Of a stretch of DNA of 64,000 nucleotides, positions 44,528-55,400 are shown in pieces. The first letter of the stretch is position 1. Each line of letters starts with the position of its first letter. Below the pieces are notes generated by a model. That model saw nothing but the letters and a program-made list of their open reading frames with translations. It was not told where the DNA came from and searched no databases. Source of the stretch: Isosphaeraceae bacterium EP7 (GTDB taxonomy: Bacteria > Planctomycetota > Planctomycetia > Isosphaerales > Isosphaeraceae). The stretch covers positions 6,521,174-6,585,173 of the forward strand of contig CP151667.1 of the NCBI GenBank assembly GCA_038400315.1, given 5' to 3'. The position numbers and the translations under genes were made by a program.

Positions 44528-45637
44528 TCAGGGTCGGGGGAAACGGGTCAGGGGGTGCGTACCGCGGTCGGCCAGGGGCATCGCGACCATGCCGCCCCGG
44601 CCGTGCGAGGCGTAGCAGGCCATGACCATCTCGACGGCGGTCCGGCCCGCCCTGGCGTCGGTGCGGGGCTGGCTGTCCGTCTCCACGGCCCGGATCAGGT
44701 CGGCCACGATGGCCCCGTTCCCGGCCGCCAGGTCGGCCGATTCGAGCGTCCCCACGCCGTCGACCGGGATCGGGGCCCAGGCCGACGAACCGGCGGCTTC
44801 CCAGCTCGGATCGGCGAGGATGAATGCCGGGGGCAGCCAGCCGAACCCCATCCGGATGCGCCCCTTGGAGCCGTAGATCGTCAGCCCGAACCGCGCCCCG
44901 GGCTCCTTCGGGCGGGATGTCGCGAAGTGTGCCACGGCGGCCGTATCCCGAAAGCCAAACATGGCATCGATGCGGTCGCCCGCCAGCGGGCCGATCCCTT
45001 CGGCCCCCTGCCTGACCTGATCCGGCCCGACCGCGCGGCCCCCCTCGGTGACGCGGGCGAAGCACCAGACGGGCTCGCCGAGCAGGTCGTGCATCAGGTC
45101 GAAGATGTGGACGCCCAGGACCATCAGGTCCTCGCCGCCCCCCCGACGGTCCTCCTTGCCACGGCCGCGGACCTCCAGCACCTCGCCGATCGCCCCCTCG
45201 GCGATCAGCTCCTTGATCCTGGCATAGCGCGGGCTGTAGCGAGTCTGGAAGGCCATCGCCAGCTTGACGTGCGATCGATCGCAGGCGTCGACGATCGCGT
45301 CGCACGAGGCCAGGTCGGGCGCCAGCGGCTTCTCGCAGAAGATGCCCAGCACGCCGCGGCTGGCGCATTCGAGGACCATCTCCGCGTGGCCGTCGAGCCA
45401 GCGGGGCCCGATCACCACGAACTGCGGCTTCTCGCGATCGAGCATCTCCCGGTAGTCGGCATACGCGTGCTCGACACGCAGGCGTTTCGCTGCCGTGGCG
45501 AGCCCCTTGGCGTCGTCGTCGGCGACGGCCACGAGCTGGAACTTCGGCTGATCCCGCGCGGCCAGGTCGAGGCCGTGCCCGTAGTCGCCGCGGCCGGTCC
45601 GGCCGATGACCACCGTCCGGTAGGGGGGAGCGAACAT
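44528..45637 (-). CDS. Gfo/Idh/MocA-family oxidoreductase
   Basis: A 369-residue cytoplasmic protein. The N-terminal Rossmann domain starts RTVVIGRTGRGDYGHG, an unusual nucleotide loop (GxTGRGDYGHG instead of GxGxxG). FCEKPLAPD carries the conserved Lys of the EKP motif. The C-terminal domain has VLGVHIFDLMHDLLGEP with a metal/substrate His. Substrate unknown. It lies 15 bases from the ISAs1 remnant at its 3' end; its own C-terminus appears complete. Transcription is separate from purK, whose stop lies 120 bases upstream. Confidence 0.85.
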   Translation of the reverse strand: MFAPPYRTVVIGRTGRGDYGHGLDLAARDQPKFQLVAVADDDAKGLATAAKRLRVEHAYADYREMLDREKPQFVVIGPRWLDGHAEMVLECASRGVLGIFCEKPLAPDLASCDAIVDACDRSHVKLAMAFQTRYSPRYARIKELIAEGAIGEVLEVRGRGKEDRRGGGEDLMVLGVHIFDLMHDLLGEPVWCFARVTEGGRAVGPDQVRQGAEGIGPLAGDRIDAMFGFRDTAAVAHFATSRPKEPGARFGLTIYGSKGRIRMGFGWLPPAFILADPSWEAAGSSAWAPIPVDGVGTLESADLAAGNGAIVADLIRAVETDSQPRTDARAGRTAVEMVMACYASHGRGGMVAMPLADRGTHPLTRFPRP

Positions 45638-45757
45638 GGCCCTCGTCCTCCTCGCACGATCGATGCAGGCCCCGCGAGACGGCGACCTGACGCCGCTCGG
45701 TGCGGTCGCATCATCCGCCGGCCGGCGGGTCGAATCAACCGAGGAGTCCGCCGCCCT

Positions 45758-46927
45758 TTATCGGACCGTCACCGCCCGCCGCGCCGCCAGGGCCCGCCTC
45801 AGGGCGTCGTCCGCGTCGGGGTCGATGACCGTGATGTGGCCCATCTTGCGGCCGGGTGCGGCGGTGCGCTTGCCGTAGAGGTGCAGCTTCACGCCGGGGT
45901 CGGCGGCCAGGGCGGCCTCCCATCGGGGTTCGCCGTCGGACCAGAGGTCGCCCAGCAGGTTCACCATCGCGGCGGGCCGGGCCATGTCGGTGCAGGCCAG
46001 CGGGAGGCCGCAGAGGGCCCGGACCTGCTGCTCGAACTGGCTGCCGCCGCTGGCCTCGATCGTCAGGTGGCCCGAGTTGTGCGGCCTGGGCGCAAGCTCA
46101 TTGACGAGCAGCGATCCGTCGGCCGCCAGGAAGAACTCGACGGTCAGCACGCCCACGGTGCCCAGGGCCTGCGCGGCGGCTAGGGCCAGGTCGCGGGCCT
46201 GCTGGGTCACGATCGGGCCGACCGGGGCCGGCATCAAGGTCGAGTCCAGAATGTGCCGGGCGTGCCGGTTCAGGGCGGGCGGATAGGCGACCGACTTGCC
46301 GTCGGCCCCGCGAGCCACGATCACCGAGATCTCGGCCTCGAAGTTCACCAAGCCCTCGGCGACGCACTCGACCCGGCCGAGCGAGGCCCAGGCCGACGGC
46401 AGGTCGTCGCCAAGCTCGACCCGGACCTGGCCCTTGCCGTCGTAGCCCGAGGCCGCCGTCTTCAGGATCAAGGGGCGCCCCAGATGTGCATCCGCCGAGG
46501 CAAGATCGGCCTCGGTGCGCACGGGGTGCCAGGGGGCGATCGGGATCGCATGCCGGGCGAGGAACGACTTCTCGCGCAGCCTGTTCTGGCTGACCCGGAC
46601 GGTCTTCCAGCCGGGCCGCACGACGCGGGTGCGGGCCAGCCAGCGGAGGGCCGGGGCCGAGACGTTCTCGAACTCGACGGTGATGGCCTCGGCCCGGCTG
46701 CTGAACTCGCGCAGGCCAGCCAGGTTGTCGGGCGGGGCGATGACCGACCACTCGGCCACCTGCGCGGCGGGCCCGTCGACCGTGGCGCTCAGCACGCCGG
46801 CCCGGTAGCCCATCCGCTGCGCCGCCTGCACGAACATCCGCCCGAGCTGCCCGCCGCCGATGACCCCCAGGGAGGCTGGCGGCCGCAGGACCCGAGGTTT
46901 CGCATGATCGTCGGTCGATTTGCTCAT
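45758..46927 (-). CDS. purK: N5-carboxyaminoimidazole ribonucleotide synthase (PurK)
   Basis: A 389-residue ATP-grasp enzyme of purine synthesis that makes N5-CAIR from AIR, bicarbonate and ATP. The start [18 protein letters not shown] is the PurK signature. [11 protein letters not shown] binds ATP, and VEFENV and [12 protein letters not shown] are family blocks with metal-binding residues. The length is normal. ATG 46927 overlaps the purE stop in ATGA, so the two are coupled; PurE uses the PurK product directly. Confidence 0.96.
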   Translation of the reverse strand: MSKSTDDHAKPRVLRPPASLGVIGGGQLGRMFVQAAQRMGYRAGVLSATVDGPAAQVAEWSVIAPPDNLAGLREFSSRAEAITVEFENVSAPALRWLARTRVVRPGWKTVRVSQNRLREKSFLARHAIPIAPWHPVRTEADLASADAHLGRPLILKTAASGYDGKGQVRVELGDDLPSAWASLGRVECVAEGLVNFEAEISVIVARGADGKSVAYPPALNRHARHILDSTLMPAPVGPIVTQQARDLALAAAQALGTVGVLTVEFFLAADGSLLVNELAPRPHNSGHLTIEASGGSQFEQQVRALCGLPLACTDMARPAAMVNLLGDLWSDGEPRWEAALAADPGVKLHLYGKRTAAPGRKMGHITVIDPDADDALRRALAARRAVTVR

Positions 46928-47406
46928 ACGGGCGACTCGTCCACGGCGGCGGTCTGGGCCGCACGGAACGCCTTCAGGGCCTCGCGGATCGCGGGCGACT
47001 CGATGGCCAGGATCGCCGCGGCCAGCAACCCGGCGTTGGCCGCCCCTGCGGGCCCGATCGCCAGGGTTCCCACGGGAATTCCCCGGGGCATCTGGACGAT
47101 CGACAGCAGCGAATCCATCCCCTTTAGCATCTTGCTCTCGACCGGCACGCCCAGCACGGGCAGCGCCGTGATGGCCGCCAGCATCCCCGGCAGGTGCGCC
47201 GCGCCGCCGGCCCCGGCGATGATCACCTTCAGGCCGCGCCCCTCGGCCTCGGTCGCGTACTTGAACAGCCGATCGGGCGTGCGGTGGGCCGAGACGACCC
47301 GCGACTCATGCGCGATGCCCAGCCCGGCCAGGATCTCCGACGCGTGCCGCATCGTCTCCCAGTCCGACTTGCTCCCCATCACCAGGCCGACGACGGGTTC
47401 GCTCAC
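46924..47406 (-). CDS. purE: N5-carboxyaminoimidazole ribonucleotide mutase (PurE)
   Basis: A 160-residue enzyme converting N5-CAIR to CAIR. GTG 47406 is taken because GGGGGTGG lies just upstream and the protein then begins [18 protein letters not shown], the PurE N-terminus. The active-site blocks [11 protein letters not shown] and [15 protein letters not shown] are intact. The gene overlaps the MOSC gene by GTGA and purK by ATGA, forming a tight three-gene unit. Confidence 0.96.
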   Translation of the reverse strand: MSEPVVGLVMGSKSDWETMRHASEILAGLGIAHESRVVSAHRTPDRLFKYATEAEGRGLKVIIAGAGGAAHLPGMLAAITALPVLGVPVESKMLKGMDSLLSIVQMPRGIPVGTLAIGPAGAANAGLLAAAILAIESPAIREALKAFRAAQTAAVDESPV

Positions 47407-47888
47407 GACGCCACCCCCGAGGTCACGACGCCGAGCGTCTCGACCTCGTCTCCGACCCGGATCGGTCCGTCGTCGAGGATCTGGGCACGCAGGCCGCCCC
47501 GATGCAGCAGGGCCTTCATCACGCCGGGTCGGGTCATCCCTTGCAGGTGCTTGCACGGCTCGCAGAGGCGGAGGCCCCGCATCCGCACGCCGCCCACGCG
47601 GAAGTCGCGGCCCACCAGATGGTTGAGCGCCACCCCACGGGTCACGAGGTTGCGGCGGCTCTCGCCGGGCTCGAAGGGAATCTCCTCGTCGCGAGGGAGG
47701 GCCTCGATCGCCTCGGCCTCGATCAGGGTCGCCTCTCGATCGGGCCCCTGCTTCGCCGTGGGCTCGCCCGCGCGACAGTAACGGTCGCCTTCCAGCCCGC
47801 GACCGGCGAGGGCCCGGACGGTCTCGACGGCGATCATCGGCCGGCCCTTGGTGTCGGAGATGTAGATGGCCTCGACGGAACCTTGCAT
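47403..47888 (-). CDS. MOSC-domain protein
   Basis: A 161-residue MOSC (molybdenum cofactor sulfurase C-terminal) protein. ATG 47888 is preferred over the longer Arg-rich frame. Family features: [42 protein letters not shown] and the conserved Cys in [12 protein letters not shown] proteins carry or transfer sulfur or handle molybdenum cofactor; bacterial YiiM-like members reduce N-hydroxylated bases. That second role would make sense of its coupling to purE and purK through 4-base overlaps, protecting purine synthesis from hydroxylated base analogues (inference). Confidence 0.88.
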   Translation of the reverse strand: MQGSVEAIYISDTKGRPMIAVETVRALAGRGLEGDRYCRAGEPTAKQGPDREATLIEAEAIEALPRDEEIPFEPGESRRNLVTRGVALNHLVGRDFRVGGVRMRGLRLCEPCKHLQGMTRPGVMKALLHRGGLRAQILDDGPIRVGDEVETLGVVTSGVAS

Positions 47889-48173
47889 GCGCCTCGCTCG
47901 TCTAAACAAACCGGCAACCGCCCTGCCCCGTCGCATGCCCCGGCCGACGTGGCCTTGCATCCAACGCATATCCGCCGGCTTACGTCACCTTGGTGACCTG
48001 GATCGCATCGTAACCCGCTGCTCCTCCGTTCGCCAGATCGACCGCGCGAGGCGGCGCCGCAATCCGCCGCCCTCCGGTTCGCGCCCGTGCCTTCGATTGG
48101 GTATCGTGAACCCTCGTCGCAACCCCGAACGACGCGACCTCGCCCAGTCCAGAATTCGACCGGACCGACGCCC

Positions 48174-49108
<935 letters not shown>

Positions 49109-49112
<4 letters not shown>

Positions 49113-50047
49113 CGGGGTTGGTCATCGGAGTCGACGGCGGCGGGACCTCGACCGTCGCCTGGCTGGCCAGGCGCGACGGCACCGTACTGGGGCGGGCGCA
49201 GGCCGGGCCCTCGAACATCAAGGCCGTGGGCCACGACGCCGCCGGGCAGGCGCTCCGCGACGCGATGACGGGTGCGTTCCGGGCCGCTGGCCTGGAAATC
49301 GAGCCGGTCGAGGCCGCCTGCCTGGGCCTGGCCGGGGCCGACCGCGCCGAGGACAAGGCCTGGCTCAGACACTGGGCCGGCGACGGCCCCTGGTCGCGGA
49401 ACCTGGTCCTGGTCAACGACGGCGACCTCGTCGTCGCGGCCGGCACGCCCGAAGGCTGGGGCGTGGGGGTCATCGCCGGAACCGGCTCGATCGCCGTGGG
49501 CCGCGCCGCCGACGGCCGGACCTCGCGGGCCGGCGGCTGGGGCTTCGTCATGGGCGACGAGGGGAGCGGCTACAAGGTCGCCTGTGCCGCCCTGACCCGC
49601 ATCGCCAGGCGCCTGGACGGCCGCGACCCGTCGACCGGACCCGACCCGCTGGCCGAACGGATCTGCCGGGCTCTGGGCATCGAGTCGCCCGAGGGCCTGG
49701 TCACGGCCGTCTATCGCGACGGTGGGAATCGCGCCCGCATCGCCGGGCTGGCCGCCGAGGTGGTGGCGGCCTCCTTCGAGGACGAATCCCTGATCCTGGA
49801 CATCCTCTATCCCGCCGGCGTCGACCTGGCCGAGACCGTCGCCGCCGCGGCACGCGCGCTCGGCTGGCACGAGGGCCCGCTGCCGCTGGCGATGGCCGGC
49901 GGCTTCCTGCTGGCGGCCGAGGTCGTGCGCGAGTCGATGTTCGCCCGGCTCGACGCCCTGGGCTACGACGTCCGGGCCACGCCCGTCCCCGACCCCGTCC
50001 GGGGCGCCTTGGTCCTGGCGAGCAAGGCCCTGGAGGCCCGACCATGA
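49109..50047 (+). CDS. BadF/BadG-type sugar kinase (MurNAc/GlcNAc kinase)
   Basis: A 312-residue kinase of the ASKHA fold: phosphate-1 motif GVDGGGTSTVAWLA, LGLAGADRAED, VNDGD, the adenosine loop GTGSIAVGR and GDEGSGYKV. The family includes N-acetylglucosamine kinase and MurK, the MurNAc/GlcNAc kinase. Because it sits between murQ and a NamZ-type muramidase with ATGA overlaps at both ends, phosphorylation of MurNAc to the MurQ substrate is the likely reaction (inference from context). Confidence 0.88.
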
Positions 50048-51741
50048 GCACCCCACGCGTCGCCACCGGCCTGGACGTGCTGGTCGCCGAAGGCTTCGAC
50101 TCCCTGCGCGGGCGGACGGTCGGCGTCATCGCCAACCCGACCTCCGTCGACGCCCGGCTCCGCCACCTGGCCGACCTGCTGAACGCCGCGCCCGAGCTTT
50201 CTTTGGCCGCCCTCTTCGGCCCCGAGCACGGCGTGAGGGCCGATGCGCAGGACATGATCGGCGTGGACTCGGCCGTCGATTCCCGCACCGGCGTGCCGGT
50301 CCATAGCCTTTACGGGACCGACCTGGCAAGCCTCAGTCCCGCTCCACGCCAGCTTGACGGCCTGGATACGCTGGTTTTCGACGTCCAGGATGTCGGCAGC
50401 CGCTACTACACGTTCGCCGCGACGATGCTTTACGCGATGGAGGCCGCCGCGGGCCGGGGCATCGAATTCGTCGTGCTCGACCGTCCCAACCCGATCGGCG
50501 GAGTGCTCGTCGAGGGTCCGACGATCCAGGCTGGCTTCCACAGCTTCGTCGGCCCGCACCCGATGCCGAACCGTCACGGGATGACCGTCGGCGAGCTTGC
50601 CGGGATGTTCAAGGCCGAGCGATCCATCGACGTCAACCTACGCGTGGTCCCCTGCCGTGGCTGGGCACGCGAGATGTCCTGGGACGAGACGGGGCTCCCC
50701 TGGGTGATGCCCTCGCCCAACATGCCGACGCCCGAGACGGCCCTGATCTATCCCGGCGGCTGCCTGATCGAGGGGACGAACCTGTCCGAAGGCCGCGGCA
50801 CGACCCGGCCATTCGAACTCTGGGGTGCGCCCTGGATCGATCCGTATGTGCCGCTGGACGGGCCACCGCCCGAGGGGGTGCTCCTCCGCCCGTGTGCCTT
50901 CCGGCCGATGTTCCACAAGCACGCCGCTCAGGGCTGCCGCGGGCTCCAGCCCCACGTCACCGACCCATCGACGTTCCGCCCCTTGATGCTTTATACCCGG
51001 CTGCTGGCCTGGGCGCGGGCGCAGGACCCGGGACGCTTCGCCTGGCGAACCGAGGTCTACGAGTTCGTGACCGACCCCGTCGCCATCGACCTGCTCTACG
51101 GATCGTCACGCGAGCGTAAGTTTATCGAATCGGGCTCATCCGAATGGTCCGACCTGCAAGCCCTCTGGGCGGCCGACGAGGCCGAGTTCCTGGGCAGACG
51201 GGCCGAATTCCTGCTCTATCCGGCCGACACCACCCGCACCCAGGTGCTTATGAGCGACCGAGAACCATTGCTGCGCATCGAGGGGGCCGTCGACCGGCCG
51301 CTGGCCCTGACCTGGAACGACCTGCGGGGCATGCCCGCGGCGGATCAGGTGGAGGACCTCGCCAGGTTCAACCCCAAGCGGCCCGGCGACGGCGTGACGC
51401 TGGAGTCGCTGCTCGGACTCTGCGGCGTCCGCCCCGAGGCCAACTACCTGACCTTGCACGCCGACGAGGACGACTTCCACGTCTCGGTCCCGCTGGACGC
51501 GGTCCGGGGCCAGGGGATCGTCGTCTATCGCCGGGGTGAGGACCCGCTCTCGGAGGATCGAGGGGGGCCGATCCGGTTCCTGATCCCGGACCCGGCCGCC
51601 TGCCACACAGCCGAGCTGGACGACTGCGCCAACGTGAAGTACCTGTCGAGGATCGAGCTTTCCGTCGACAAAGGCCGCGACAACCGGCCCGCGGGCGACG
51701 CCGAGCACGAGGCCCTGCACGCCAGGGAGCCGAAGGCGTGA
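50044..51741 (+). CDS. NamZ-type exo-N-acetylmuramidase fused to a sulfite-oxidase-like domain
   Basis: A 565-residue two-domain protein. Residues about 1-395 are DUF1343/NamZ (glycoside hydrolase family 171), with GRTVGVIANPTSV, LFGPEHGVR, FDVQDVGSRYYTF, LDRPNPIGG, LIYPGGCLIEGTNLSEGRGT and RPMFHKHAAQGCRG. It should release MurNAc from muropeptide or glycan ends. Residues about 405-545 match the oxidoreductase molybdopterin-binding fold (PF00174): LLRIEGAVDRPLALTWNDL, GVTLESLLGLCGV and GGPIRFLIPDPAACH. No signal peptide is seen, though NamZ enzymes are usually exported, so it may act in the cytoplasm. The fusion is not one I know. ATG 50044 overlaps the kinase stop. Confidence 0.85.
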   Translation: MSTPRVATGLDVLVAEGFDSLRGRTVGVIANPTSVDARLRHLADLLNAAPELSLAALFGPEHGVRADAQDMIGVDSAVDSRTGVPVHSLYGTDLASLSPAPRQLDGLDTLVFDVQDVGSRYYTFAATMLYAMEAAAGRGIEFVVLDRPNPIGGVLVEGPTIQAGFHSFVGPHPMPNRHGMTVGELAGMFKAERSIDVNLRVVPCRGWAREMSWDETGLPWVMPSPNMPTPETALIYPGGCLIEGTNLSEGRGTTRPFELWGAPWIDPYVPLDGPPPEGVLLRPCAFRPMFHKHAAQGCRGLQPHVTDPSTFRPLMLYTRLLAWARAQDPGRFAWRTEVYEFVTDPVAIDLLYGSSRERKFIESGSSEWSDLQALWAADEAEFLGRRAEFLLYPADTTRTQVLMSDREPLLRIEGAVDRPLALTWNDLRGMPAADQVEDLARFNPKRPGDGVTLESLLGLCGVRPEANYLTLHADEDDFHVSVPLDAVRGQGIVVYRRGEDPLSEDRGGPIRFLIPDPAACHTAELDDCANVKYLSRIELSVDKGRDNRPAGDAEHEALHAREPKA

Positions 51742-51762
51742 GCCCGCACCTTCAATCAAGGC

Positions 51763-52326
51763 TCACCACCAGCCGAGCAGGTCGTTGAGCTTGAAGGCGA
51801 GGACGGTGACGGTGACGGCGGCGGAGGCGATGACCGAGGCGAGGACGCCGCCGGTGGCGATCTCGCGGGCCGTGCGCAGGCCCGGCTCCTCGGGGTCGCC
51901 CAGGGCGCGGGCCAGGGTGTCGACGGCGCTGTGGGCCATCTCGGCGACGAGGATCAGGCCGAAGCCCAGGACGAGCAGGCACCAGGCCATCGGGCCGATG
52001 CCGAGCATCGAGGCGACCAGGGCGGTGAGCAGGGCGCGGTAGCCGTGGGCGAAGAAGCTGGAGTCGCCCCGCACGGCATGCTTCCAGCCCCGCAGGCCCG
52101 CCACGAGCTTGTCTCGCAGGTTGCGGCGGCCGGCGCGGGCGGCCCACGAAGGCTCGGGGTCGGGCCAGTCGGCCAGGGACCGATCGGCGTCGGCCGACGT
52201 GGGCACGGGCAGGAGCCGGGGTGACGGGCGGTCCAGCCTCAGGGAGGCGCCCGGCGGCGAGTCGCCGCCGCGGGGGCTGGTGCTGCTGGTTCCGGCGCTG
52301 GTCTCGGGTCGTTCCGGCTGGGTCAT
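51763..52326 (-). CDS. dgkA: Diacylglycerol kinase (DgkA) / undecaprenol kinase-like
   Basis: A 187-residue protein. The first about 70 residues (P/S/R/D-rich) are a tail without known function. The DgkA domain at about 75-187 has GLRGWKHAVRGDSSFFAHGYRA, three membrane helices (LLTALVASMLGIGPMAW; CLLVLGFGLILVAEMAH; GVLASVIASAAVTVTVLAF) and the catalytic EMAHSAVDTLARAL in place of the usual ExxNTAIE. It phosphorylates diacylglycerol or undecaprenol in the inner membrane. ATG 52326 is chosen as start; an upstream in-frame start at 52410 is possible. It converges with the NamZ gene 21 bases away. Confidence 0.85.
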   Translation of the reverse strand: MTQPERPETSAGTSSTSPRGGDSPPGASLRLDRPSPRLLPVPTSADADRSLADWPDPEPSWAARAGRRNLRDKLVAGLRGWKHAVRGDSSFFAHGYRALLTALVASMLGIGPMAWCLLVLGFGLILVAEMAHSAVDTLARALGDPEEPGLRTAREIATGGVLASVIASAAVTVTVLAFKLNDLLGWW

Positions 52327-52425
52327 CGTCGTGCGGCCTCGGGCTTCGTTCGTGTCCGCCGGCGGGCGTCTGGTGCCCACCTCGCCGGCTTCTCGCCGCG
52401 TCGGCTCCAAGCAGTTCAGGTCAGG

Positions 52426-55400
52426 TTACTGGGTCGGGGCATACCTCGGGTCGAATCGGTTCATCCCGCCGCCCACCGAGCCGACTCGCATGCCGGGGCT
52501 GAGCCTCGGGACGAGCTCGAAGCCAAAGGTGTAGCTGTGGCGCTGGGGGTCGACCGACAGGCCGACGGTGGTGAGGAAGTCGGGCCCGATCCGGGTCACC
52601 GAGAACATGGCACCCAGCAAGATCGCGTTGCCGAAGTCGTACGAGGTGGCCACGGTGGAGAACCACTTCGGGCTCATCTGGTAGCTGTACATGGCGTTGA
52701 GTGCCGACGTGGTGATGACGCCGCTGTTGATGATGTTGTAGCCGACGTAGAAGCTGGCCGAGGGGGGCCGCGCGACGGCCACGCCGATGTTGATCATCTC
52801 CAGGCCGAACGGGTCGTTCTTGAGCTTCGGGTTCACCTTGTTGAGCGACTCGCCGCTGATGTCGAAGAACTCGAACCAGCCCGAGGAGACGATGCTGGTG
52901 CGGTCGCCCAGGAACCACTCGTAGTTATAGGTGTTCTGGCCGAACGGCTTGCCGAAGTTGTCGCGGGTGGCCTGGGGGAAGTAGGTGGTGTCGATGTCGA
53001 AGGTCATCCAGTCGATGATCCGCCTGGCCCCTTCCGGCCCGCGCTTCGTCTGGAGCCGCTGGTGGATGCCCATGTGCACGGTGTCGATGGTCGTCTGGAG
53101 GTCGGTGGTGCCGGTGATCGGCGAGAGGCCCCGGCGGGTGATCAGCAGCCGAGGGTCGTACTGGGCCGGCAGGATGCCACCGCCGTAGCTGACCAGTGCG
53201 AAGTAGCGGCGGACGAACTCGTAGGTGTTGTCGTCGATGTCGTCCTGCACGCCCAGCTGGTTCAGCGGGACGGTCGAGTAGGCGTTGCGGTAATCGACGA
53301 TGAAGTTGGCCTTGTGATTCAGGCCGTGGACGTTGAACAGCTCGTTCTCGACGGTGGGGAAGGCCCGGTGAGCCATGACGTCGGCGCGGGCTCCGTAGGC
53401 CCCCCAGAGCCGGCCGACTTCCTGGCCGCTGATCTGGTTGTTCCAGCCGACGGCCTGCACCTGGCCGTAGGGAACGACCCTGAGGAAGTCGAAGTTCAGG
53501 GGGATGTCCAGCTCGTGGGCCGTGAACAGTCGGCCCGACTCGAAGACCCCGGAGGTGTTGGAGGTGGGGTCATACGGCAGGAAGGCCGTCCCCAGGATGG
53601 GGCTGTCGGGGGTGACGTTGAACGGGTTGGGGTTGTTCACCTCGGAGGCCGTGTGCGTGTTGGCGTAGTTGGCTCCGGAGTGCTGATAGTAGTTCAGGCG
53701 GCCGCCGAAGAGCGAGTCTCCCAGGCGGTAGTAATCGAGCCGGGGGAGCCACTGGGTCTCGGTGTTGAAGTTCTGGAAGTTCCCCTCGGTGAGGATCGTG
53801 AACGCGGAATTGCCCCTCGACCGGATCAGATAGGCGAGCGTCGCCTGGTCCATGCCGGTCTCGTTGAGCCGCTTGTAGTACTGCTCCAGGAAGTAGCGGT
53901 CGGAGACGTAGGCGCCTTCGAGCTGGAGGCGGAAGTCGTCGAGCGGGTCCGACTCGTCGGTCAGGAGCGACTGCATGTGCCGGGCCAGGATCCGGCCGCG
54001 GAACCGCTCGCCGGGGGGGACCGACGTGCGCTGATATCCCAGCTTCGTCGGGGCGATGCCCGTGTCGGTGATGACGGCGGGGCCGCCGCCCAGCACGTCC
54101 ATGCCATAGTCGTTCAGGCCCCAGACGTCGAAGTAGCCGAAGTATTCGCTGGCGTAGTTGGGGATCAGATCCTTGCCGAACCAGCCGATCTCGCTGCCCG
54201 CCGCGATGCCGCGGTAGCTGAGGTAGTCCAGGTCGAGGTTCCAGGTGTCGACGTTCGCCGGCTTCTTCAGCCCCAGGACCTTGAACCCGTCCCAGTCGGT
54301 GAGGACCTGCTGGCCGAAGTAGTTGTTGGTCCGGAAGCCGATCTGCCGCAGCGGCGGCTCGATCGAGTCGGCATCACCCACAAACCGGGGCCAGTAGAAG
54401 ACGGGGACCGCCCCGATGTAGAAGAAGTTCTGGCGGGCGTCGAACCGCCAGGTGAGCTGCTTGGGGGCGTTGGGGTCGTCGGCCCGGCCCACCTTGTTGC
54501 CGGACCTCGGGTTCTTCTGCTGGCTCTCGACCCGCGTCAGGTCGATCGTCCGGCTGTTGAAGCGGTAGCCGGGCGTGGGGAACCGGCTGCCGCTGGTGGT
54601 CGTCGGCTGCGCCCTGATCTGCGGCAGTCCGAGGCCCATGCCGAAGCCGGCGCCAAGGTCCTGCATCTCGCGGAACTGCTCGATGCGCGGGGCCTTGGTC
54701 TTGATCGGCGCGATCAGGCCGGGGACGAACAGGTCGACCTGGCCGTCGGTGACGATGACCCGCTCGGTGCGCATGTCGATGAAGGCGCGGTCGCCGCGGA
54801 AGACCTTCTGGTCGCCGTTGCCCAGCTGCTTGCGCTCATCCTGGCGGATGATCACGTTGCCTTCGAGGTAGACCTCCATCGGCTCCTTGAGGTCCGACGT
54901 CGCCCGGCCGTTGCCGTCGAGCAACGCCCTGGGGGCCTTGGCGTCGGGCTTGCGGAAGACGACGACGCTGTCGGCCTCGATATCGATGATGCCGATGTTG
55001 GGCGCGGACGTGATCATATGCACGCCGCCGCGAATGACGAACACCTCAGTGCCGTCGGGCCGGTCTGGCTGCTTGTTGTCGAGCAGCGGCGAGGCACCGT
55101 CGCGGGGCTCGATCGTGGTGACACGCTGGGTAAAAGGCATCAAGGGGCCGGCGCCCACGCCCTCGTCGTCCGGCGCAGCATCACCCTCGGCCCGCGGCTC
55201 GGAGGGCATCGACTCCTCGGGCAGCGGATTGAGCAGGGTCGGCGGCGGGTCGACGTCGGGGGCCGATTCGGCCGCCGGGTCGATGGGCAGGTTTCCGCCC
55301 ATGTTGCCGCCGAAGGCGTCTGCGTTGAACTGGGCCGGGGTGACCGCAGGATCGGCGGGGATCTGGCCCGGCGCGGCCTCGATCGGGGCCGTCGCGGCGA

